64,000 nt of DNA from Tubiluchus corallicola (Eukaryota; Priapulida; Priapulimorpha; Priapulimorphida; Tubiluchidae): positions 155,537 through 219,536 of the forward strand of contig JAQGDQ010000366.1 of assembly GCA_030141605.1 (NCBI GenBank), in the 5' to 3' direction. Below, one piece after another: positions 56,440-64,000 of the stretch. The position numbers were made by a program, and so were the translations under genes. Position 1 is the first letter of the stretch, and every line of letters begins with the position of its first letter. Under the pieces are notes generated by a model, which saw nothing but the letters and a program-made list of their open reading frames with translations, did no database searches and was not told the DNA's origin.

Positions 56440-56940
56440 CTGGATTCGTTCCTGATGTACACATTAGAACTTAGCTGAAGAGCACAGTGGAGGCCAACCT
56501 GATACAACATACTTCAAACTTCAAGCAATATGTAACGTAGAATCTATTCAACGGAAAGTCACGAAGTTAGTACCATGAGTGAAAGATCTACCATACGTAG
56601 AGAGAATGCAGAGATTAAATTTACCCTCCCTAGGCTTCAGAAGAAAAGAGGTGACGAAATCATCCTGTATTATGTGTACAACAACCATACAAGAATTAAT
56701 AGCAGAAAATATTTTTCAGTTAATCCATGTGGAGCGGGATACAAGATTACAAAGTCCAGATGTAGAAACAAGAACAGATTCATTTTCAGAGTGATAAATA
56801 AATGGAATTCCCTCACCAAATTGATATGGAGCACCACGTCAGCAGATCAGTTCAAGAAGAAACTAGACATATATTGGGAACACCATCCAACGAACCAACA
56901 AACCAACATTTATCTGACCCGTGTGCCATACCACCACTGA
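56440..56940 (+). pseudogene. LINE reverse-transcriptase C-terminal relic
   Basis: Two frames together match the LINE pol C-terminus. One reads MKDLPYVERMQRLNLPSLGF RRK; after a frameshift near 56640-56680 the other reads LYYVYNNHTRINSRKYFSVN, then FRVINKWNSLTKLIW and FKKKLDIYWEHHP. The pattern (R-L-x-L-P-S-L, Y-K-x-x-x-N, R-V-I-N-x-W-N-S-L) is typical of CR1/jockey-group ORF2 ends. Stop at 56940. Dead. Confidence 0.78.
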
Positions 56941-57104
56941 CCTTGCTTCCTCACCATACCAGACAACTGCCACTTGAGAGACAACTTTAGAGAGATAACA
57001 AAAATGTAAAATGCGAGAGAGAAAACGTGTGATCAAACAATTAACAGAGGTTCAACAGACAGACAACTATGGGCAGAAAGCCTACTCGTAGACTCCGCCC
57101 TGTC

Positions 57105-58145
57105 GATCTACAGTAATATACATTGATAGGTACAGACTCTGCAGTAAGCAACCGCATATAATACTGTACACACTGAGCTATAATTTTAATGACCCAATAC
57201 TACTATTACACCATACATGTAATTGATTTATACGACTTGAGATTTACGTGAATTATAAGGATCAAGCTCCTCTTAAATATTTTTTATTGTCCACGTCAGC
57301 AGATTTGTTCTTAATCAATAAGCCTAGAATAATGAAGTTGAACTGAAATCAAAATGTATTTAACTTCTGTTGTTGATTAATAGCATTATTAACCCAAAGT
57401 GTTTTTATCATTTCATAACAATTTTGACCTGTATTTCACACACAGTGCAATCTAAATGCAATTTTTAGTTTAATCAAGATTGACCTTATTTTGTTGCCCG
57501 CTAATTAAACTACACGTATATTCTTTTCTCTCGATTATATAGAAAATGTCATAATTTTAAAAATTACTAATGTTTCCTAAATTAAACTGATAACATTAAT
57601 GCCCACCAGTGTCTAAAAAATCTTTTTATCTATATTCGGTAAAGGATAGCAGACTAGGTGACTTTATTGTCTTTTCGCTATCCTTTCTCTAGTTCTACAT
57701 CTATCTATTCATTTTAACCGTTCTTCAAAACTTATTAAATTCTTTTATTAATCATGTTTTATTGTAACACTATAAAGAGATAAATAAATAAATTGACTTG
57801 AATTAAAGTTTTTTCTTTATTATTTACAACAACCAATGATGTAAATTGGTTGATTTGTTTATTGTTTTGTGGCCGTGAATTGTGTGCTTTATATTGCCAA
57901 CACTGTTTTTCGATTATTGATGATCAGAAGACGTAGTTCCAGCATTTAAATTTCTAACATGCAAAAGTTTTTTGGTCATTTGAATTATTTATTCACAGTC
58001 ATTGGGAATTAACGATAATCATCATAATTACATAATTATTCACTTAATTAATCGTACATAATTATAAATAAATTGCACCATAACGAAGTGGCATGGAAAA
58101 ACAAATGCGCAACACAACAAATTAGAATAAAAAGTCTTATGATAC
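57105..58145. repeat. Tandem duplication unit 1, interrupted by a LINE tail
   Basis: Homologous to 58146-58960. Shared blocks are GACTCTGCAGTAAGCAACC, GTACACACTGAGCTATAA, TTACACCATACATGTAATTG, TTTACAACAACCAATGATGT. A segment of about 525 bp (57281-57805), absent from unit 2, ends in AAATAAATAAATTGACTTGA and is a LINE 3' end with the hairpin at 57644. Confidence 0.82.
57644..57683 (+). repeat. LINE 3'-end hairpin, copy C
   Basis: GGATAGC/GCTATCC outer stem (extended by AAA/TTT), AGACTAGGT, inner GAC/GTC, TTTTC. Same layout as copy B but with different stem sequence. Confidence 0.65.
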
Positions 58146-58960
58146 ATACCATATAGATTGATAGGTACACAGACTCTGCAGTAAGCAACCACATATAGTA
58201 CTGTACACACTGAGCTATAACTTTAATGACCCAATTGTTGTGGAGATCGCTGGCATCTATTAGAATTACATAGAACATTGTAGAATGTTACGTTGGAATG
58301 ATTGCCTTACCGTCTGGAATGTTCTGGAACATTACTTCTGGAAGCTTCTTAGGCGCACTATATAAGGTGAAGCAGGCCGCTGACAAGGGAGCACACAGAC
58401 GTATACTTACACATTCTCTTGTATACATTTTCAGATACGCTTAAACGTTTTCCAGATTTTCACGTTTACTGTAATCATTTCAACGTTCCTTCATACTTTT
58501 GTGTTGTAGAATTCTCGCTAAATAAACTAGTTTTATTTGATGAAATGTTTTTGGTTTTCTCTACGAGCCTTCCGAGAGAAACAAAACACAACACCAATAC
58601 TACTATTACACCATACATGTAATTGATTTACATGACTTGAGATTTACATGAATTATAAGAATCAAGCCCCTCTTAAAGTTTTTTCTTTATTATTTACAAC
58701 AACCAATGATGTAAATTGGTTGATTTGTTTATTGTTTTGTGGCCGTGAATTGTGTGCTTTATATTGTTTTTCGATTATTGATGATCAGAAGACAGCTCCA
58801 GCATTTAAATTTTGGTCATTTGAATTATTTATTCACAGTCATTGGGAATTAACAATAATCAACATAATGATAAACAAATTGCACCATAACAAAGTGGCAT
58901 GGTAAAAATTAAATGCGCAACATAACAAATTCAGAATAAAAAATCTTATGACACTTGATG
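58146..58960. repeat. Tandem duplication unit 2, interrupted by a solo LTR
   Basis: Same block order as unit 1 but without the LINE tail and with an LTR at 58236-58593. Identity to unit 1 is high outside the insertions. Confidence 0.82.
58236..58593. mobile_element. Solo LTR (358 bp) with 5-bp target duplication
   Basis: Starts TGTTGTGGAG and ends AACACAACA, TG...CA with short inverted ends TGTTGT/ACAACA. Flanks CCAAT at 58231-58235 and 58594-58598. The paralogous empty site at 57194-57198 has a single CCAAT. It contains TATATAA at 58359 and AATAAA at 58521. It is the remnant of an LTR retrotransposon after LTR-LTR recombination. Confidence 0.93.
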
Positions 58961-60008
58961 TCACAGTCAGTTCTACAGACAACTTTATACTTTCATGAAA
59001 CCTGTACTGAATGCTGGTTCACTATAATTTAGCATTACTATTGATATACCAAATAGTGAGTAGTCATAATGATATCACATACGCGTTTCCCCTGTTTAAC
59101 CAGGTTGGCAGAATACATTACATGTTGGCAAAGATTGTAGGCTTATTACTGCCATTGAGCTTAAAACACTCGTGCATTGTAAAATTTGTTGCATAGTGTA
59201 GCAATGAACACATTTGAAGTGATTTTACAGGACTCCCATTGATGCAGTGGCTCACAGCTTGTCAAAAAAGATATTATCATACCCATTTGCTGCTTTCCTC
59301 ATTTTTGTTTTTTAAGTGGCGTTTACCAGACATCCGGAATGCGTTACTTTTACTTAATGAATTTTGCTCAAAAATTACTTTACATTGTTTTTAATTCACC
59401 TGTTTATCAAACCTGCATTATTCTGTTATTTCTTTCATAGCTATTTGTTTAGATTGTCTACACGCGGCTGGATATGCAATAATCACATACCGCATTCCGG
59501 ATGTCTCATAAACACCATACAAGTGATGAGCTTCAATCAAGACAAGGATAATGACGAGATTTGTAAACATCTTTAGCCACCAAAATGTCAGAAACTTAAC
59601 GAAATAATTTGATGTACAGTATGTAGCAGCAAATGAGTCATGAGCATGTTTGCCAGAATGTATAGAGACTGATTCAAGATGTAAAACTGTAAAACATCCA
59701 TTTTGTAAACATTAATTTTTCTACTGCCGCAAACCATTTCAATGTAGTAAAGCTCATAGAATGTCTAACTTTATTTTGTACTGAAACACAGTAGTTTGCT
59801 GGAGCACATTGACATATCACAATTCTTTACTTTGTGCACAAATTCTAGAAGCGATAGTAATTAAAAACGGGCAAAATGTCAATTAAAACTTTTAAAACCA
59901 TGTTAAATATTTAACAACAGCCAACATGTCGAAGTTTGTTATCCGGTCTATCCCTGAGTAACTTTATTTCCGTAAAATGAAAAAACTAAGTTACGCTGAC
60001 AGCCTTCG
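58961..60008. other. No gene; small inverted-repeat element
   Basis: 59322-59512 is bounded by GACATCCGGAATGCG (59329-59343) and its exact reverse complement (59491-59505), probably a 190-bp MITE. The remainder up to SLC25A32 is AT-rich; 59963-59968 is the AATAAA signal of that gene (minus strand). Confidence 0.5.
59963..59968 (-). terminator. SLC25A32: SLC25A32 poly(A) signal
   Basis: AATAAA on the minus strand, 41 bases beyond the TGA stop. Confidence 0.6.
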
Positions 60009-60947
60009 TCATTCCAGTACTTTTAACATTTCTTCGTATACTAAAAACGTGATTGCCGTTGCCGGTGTGACGCGCAGAAGACTGGGTAGCATGCCCTTAT
60101 AAAAACCCCGATAACCTTCTAACTTCCAGGTCTTTTTGAACACGTCGAACACGCCGTTGTACTGCGTATGTTGATCTTGCAACCTTGCGCGCAGCACCTG
60201 ATACGGATAAGTAGTGGCCGTTGCGATCATTTTCGACAACGCGCCGCAAGCTAAATATTCGATCGAGATCAGCTTCGTATTGTGCGGCCGCTCTCTGTAC
60301 TGATTCAGACGAATTTTTAGCTGTTCATACACCATGAACTGTAAAGCACCGTGCGATATGCCAAACAGTCCAGGAACAAAACCTTTATACAAACCGCGGA
60401 CGCCTTCATACTTGTAAATTTTCACTAAGGCATCTGTCACTCCGCTATACTTCTTTCTACTATCGAGGTCTGAAAGGCCGTACTGGAGACAGAGGCGAGT
60501 CTTTGTTACCCAGATAGGGTTTGTAATTGCTAGAGTTATGACACCAGATTCACATGCGGCGAGTAAATGCTGTCCAGCGTGCAATGGCTGCGAAAAGTCG
60601 GAGCCATACATTCCAGTTTTAATGGAATTGTAAAAGAGAAAATAGAGCCCCCAAGCTGCACCAGCTCCTATCAAATTAGGGGATAGTCCTTGGTACAGTC
60701 CAAGAAAACCGTCAGTCTTTACGATAGTTTTAATGGCATGAATCAGTCCTCGGTACACGGGTCGAGCAGACGTCTGCTGACCGTCGTTTACAGCAAACCG
60801 GATCTTTATCAGATCCAGCGGATGAACTACCACGGTGGATGTGACTCCTCCGGCAACTCCGGATACTAGATGCTCATACCTGATGTTCCCTAAGAACGAG
60901 AAGTAATGGGGCGACGTCATTGGAGGAGATATTTGCTTTTGATTCAT
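60009..60947 (-). CDS. SLC25A32: SLC25A32-type mitochondrial folate/FAD carrier
   Basis: 312 residues (human protein 315). Three mitochondrial-carrier repeats with signature motifs HPLDLIK (42-48), NPIWVTK (143-149) and YPYQVLR (247-253). This PLD/PIW/PYQ triplet, and long identical runs such as KIYKYEGVRGLYKGFVPGLF, mark the folate/FAD carrier SLC25A32 (yeast FLX1). It moves folate and FAD across the inner mitochondrial membrane via six membrane helices. I chose the start at 60947 (MNQKQ). The frame stays open to an ATG at 61025, but a TTTTTTGTTTAG acceptor at 60982-60983 suggests that the extra part is intron and the exon begins at 60981. The coding region is uninterrupted. AATAAA follows 41 bases after the stop. 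Confidence 0.95.
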   Translation of the reverse strand: MNQKQISPPMTSPHYFSFLGNIRYEHLVSGVAGGVTSTVVVHPLDLIKIRFAVNDGQQTSARPVYRGLIHAIKTIVKTDGFLGLYQGLSPNLIGAGAAWGLYFLFYNSIKTGMYGSDFSQPLHAGQHLLAACESGVITLAITNPIWVTKTRLCLQYGLSDLDSRKKYSGVTDALVKIYKYEGVRGLYKGFVPGLFGISHGALQFMVYEQLKIRLNQYRERPHNTKLISIEYLACGALSKMIATATTYPYQVLRARLQDQHTQYNGVFDVFKKTWKLEGYRGFYKGMLPSLLRVTPATAITFLVYEEMLKVLE

Positions 60948-61074
60948 TCTGGTTTTCAGTCCATTAGCATTCACAGCAAAGCTAAACAAAAAACAAATGC
61001 AATATTTACAGGATAAGAAAACCATCTACTTACAGAAAACTAAAAACTTGTCTTGAAATTTTGTATCACCTACA

Positions 61075-61690
61075 TACTGTATTATTGTGCATAGAGCTTG
61101 CGTCGGCAGTAACTCTGTATGCAGCTTGAAAATTTAAACTCCCGTGATGACCATTAGATGCAGCCATTTTGACAATAAGTAATTTGAACACTGATTCAAG
61201 TTTGAAAAAATAATCAGAGCATTTACAGTACACATGTCCCTAACTAAGTAAAGTTTTAGATTACTGTATCTTGTCAATAAGATTAAAAATACGTTTTTGC
61301 TCTAACTAAAATAGTTAGTGAGTGATGCACCCTGGAGGTGAGTCAATGACATTTTACTAATTCGTCAAAACATTTTATATAATTAATAATTTTTTTCTAG
61401 TTACACAAGTCTTTCAAGCAGGTAAGCGAAATGCTAAGTAATATAACTTTGCATGAAAAGTTTTTTTTGAGACATAGTTCGACATTTCCTTTTCTTCCTC
61501 TGATTTATGTTGTGTGCATATGACCTCATGTAATGGTGCGGTCGGAACAGTATTGCGGGAAATTTAAAATGAAAACAAACAAAAAATCCTTTCAACACAA
61601 ATATGATATACACATAAAATTGCTATAAAATAATATAATTTTTATTCGGGTAACCCTTTTCTTGTCCCTTTAAGTTCAGTTAGTTTAGTT
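61075..61690 (-). repeat. Family A repeat, inverted copy
   Basis: Reverse-complement match to 16770-17300, including the left end (AAGGGACAAGAAAAGGG on the minus strand), CCCGCAATACTGTTCC, and TGACTCACCTCCAGGGTGC. It begins about 95 bp upstream of the SLC25A32 exon. A further inverted fragment is at 61830-61880. Confidence 0.75.
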
Positions 61691-61899
61691 TATTCTTCAA
61701 AATGCCATGAGATTACGTACAGCATTACAAACATAATGATACATTACAATATAAACTTTCGTACAAAAAACAAGTCAAAATTCAGAATTGTAAGTAGTTT
61801 AAAACAACCTTACATAAAATTGTGTAAAGTTTAAAAAAATAATCAAAGCACTCGTAGTGCACACGTTGCTTACGTGGATAATCAATATACTTGTCAAAT

Positions 61900-63700
61900 A
61901 GACTGGAAGCATATTTTAGCATTACTTTTCGTTATTTTGATAAAATAAAGCTCTTTAGTCAAAACAAATTGAGGACAATTGCTGCATCAGAGGACTTGGC
62001 TGTATGGCTTCCAGCACCACTTTACTTGATTACAAATGTTAAATGTATCAAATTTCCCACGATTCAGTTTTGCGTAAATATCTGCTGTACTTTTCCTTCG
62101 TATGCTCTTGTGCTAACATTTTTTTTGGTATTCGAATATTTCATTTATGTACATTAATATGAAAATCTTTGTGCGGTGAAAACTAAGCAGTTGCCTAACG
62201 TTGCACATTCATAAAATCCACAAGATGTACGATAGTCAAAAATTTGTTCTAGGACTCCTAGCATTCCTAAACTGTGATAAAGATATTACACATTAGTTTG
62301 TAGAAAATTATCAAAACTTGTGCTTCATTGCAAATCATACATCAGAGGAAGTTAGTCTGAATTTCTGCAATCGGGGAGGTTTACACATGTAGGTCACTTA
62401 AATCTTTACCGGGTTACTTTATTTTTTCCGCTGTACAAGACCTACATAGAATACTGTTCTAAAACATGGCCACCTAGTTTAACCCGAGAATGTACCTTGT
62501 TGAAAAACATTCAGAAGAGCTGTGTAGCTTCTGAATGACCTACTGGTCATCTCTGAAGGACAAAATGTATGAAAAAGCCTTATATAACTGCAGGTTTTAT
62601 ATTCTACCAGTAAAAGTACACAGTTATTTGACAGAAACCAATCATTTCAAATGAACAATTTAAAATTTTATTTTAACCGGTTACAAAATCGTACTAAACT
62701 GCAAAGAAAATGTACGTCATCAAAACATCAAATGCAATTCAGGATTTCACATATAAAACAGCTTTAGTAGCATCTATGTTAGTGACAATAACAAGATTAC
62801 GACAGCAAGTTTGATTTGTCAACATGAGAACTCCAATTGCAAGAAATGCATTATTATTATTATTATTTGTATTTATATAATCAGAGACAACAGGTACCAC
62901 TGATGGCAAAAAGCGTTTATACGTGTAGTTTATAAACTACGCATAAACAATGAGTGTTTATACGGGTAGCAAAAATCAGACATGGGTATCCTTTCCTTGT
63001 ACCTGTCAGGTACTCAGATGCCCGTTTGTTAAGATTCGCTGGCAGTGAAGAAATTAAAGTCATTTATATCGCAAATAAAAACAACCATTGGTGCATTTTG
63101 ACAAACTGCACTGTTCTGTTAACAATAAGCCTTCAGTTATTACATGCCGACGGGCTGCGCACACGACATGTGAGTCGGAAAAGTTAGTGTTTTTCCACCC
63201 AAGGCATTTGACTGAGATTTGCTTAATTACTTTATTGCACGCTTTAAATATCAATGGTATCAATGAGCGCTATTAATAATTTATATTACCTTTTTACAAT
63301 CAGTATACTCGTATGTTTCTTAGTGGCCTGAAATAGGTTTTTAAACGTTAATAAGCAGTATCGTTTGGATAATTAGCCTCTCCGTAATGAAATCACAGTT
63401 TGTTCTTGTGTTTTGTAAGTCACGCCTATGGCAGAAATAATTTGGTCTGCCATCTCCCAACTGGCTGTTGGGCTGACGTACTGCCAAAGCAGCAGTTAAT
63501 AGTCTGCCAGCAGGTGGAGTAAAAGTGCAGAATGTGGAATTTAGATTTTAATTTCTTAAACAATGGATATCGTATTGCAAATAATGTTAGCATTTTCATT
63601 GTTGGCACCGGGTAGAAATATTGGGTTTGGGTAATAGATGATGCAGGTAATTACTTGGGTAAATGATGAAACCGCAAGTATCTATGGGCCGCATAAGTGT
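61900..63700. other. No gene; LINE remnant at 62440-62640
   Basis: A degraded plus-strand LINE C-terminus is suggested by LYKTYIEYCSKTWPPSLT, CTLLKNIQKSC and YNCRFYILPVKVHSYL. GTAGTTTATAAACTAC at about 62926 is a short palindrome. A (TTA)n run lies near 62850. Confidence 0.45.
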
Positions 63701-63724
63701 AGGAGTAGTAATTCTCACGGTGTT

Positions 63725-64000
63725 CTGTAACGGGCGTTTTCCCGGACCCAACTCACGATTTTTTCGAAATTTTGGTCAAACAGCCTGCAGAAATAACGTG
63801 TTCTAGTGGTGCCTGGTGGGACTCTTGGAAGGAGATATATAGCTCTCTAGAAAGAGGAAGAACAGGGCTACACGATGATGTGAGCTATATTTTAGGACAC
63901 GTCCACCAAAAGGAGTATCGACGAGCTGATTAGATGTTCTATTTTCGGGAAAATTGCTGACGCAAAGCCATTGTTCTAACGTCATCCATTATACTCTGCC
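63725..64000 (+). repeat. Second copy of the 15520-15830 repeat
   Basis: Same landmarks in the same order, running off the right edge of the window. Confidence 0.75.

Noticed and set aside
60948-61025. N-terminal extension of SLC25A32 to the ATG at 61025
   Set aside because: The extension crosses a polypyrimidine-AG acceptor and has no similarity to carrier N-termini; the start at 60947 gives the family length.

Overview
This is nuclear DNA of an animal, most likely a non-vertebrate. It is AT-rich, the genes are split by GT-AG introns, and most of the space is transposon debris. I cannot resolve the phylum. There are no operons, CRISPR arrays or bacterial signals. Two conserved genes are complete at the protein level and a third runs off the left edge.

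Layout. (1) Positions 1-8259, minus strand: a gene of the ZC3H4/ZC3H6 family of nuclear CCCH zinc-finger proteins. Eight coding exons were rebuilt by splice sites and matching phases. A very short first coding exon at 8255-8259 is likely. The exons carry an acidic N-terminus, basic/acidic low-complexity stretches and three CCCH fingers. The gene leaves the window just after finger 3. Its introns hold several DNA-transposon copies and a 34-bp minisatellite. (2) 8260-37250: a long gene-poor stretch. It holds a THAP-domain relic (13565-16432), hAT- and Tigger-type MITEs, LINE pieces, Ty3/gypsy-like and BEL/Pao-like gag/protease/pol relics on the minus strand (about 20-31 kb), and a 74-bp palindrome. 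(3) 37324-45984, plus strand: a four-exon ARF6 gene encoding 175 residues. Each of its three introns contains a different long minisatellite (60, 72 and 36 bp units); two of these are associated with inverted repeats. (4) 46-60 kb: no confident gene. It has repeats, an 82-bp minisatellite, a LINE reverse-transcriptase C-terminus, and a local tandem duplication whose copies were separately hit by a LINE tail and by an LTR element now reduced to a solo LTR. (5) 60009-60947, minus strand: SLC25A32, a mitochondrial folate/FAD carrier with its whole coding region in one exon. (6) 61-64 kb: interspersed repeats only.

The three host genes have unrelated housekeeping roles: transcription/RNA surveillance, membrane traffic, and mitochondrial folate/FAD transport. 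Nothing suggests that they work together. The most unusual features are the minisatellite-in-every-intron structure of ARF6, a 58-bp perfect inverted repeat bracketing one of those arrays, and a LINE 3'-end hairpin that recurs with changed but still pairing stems.
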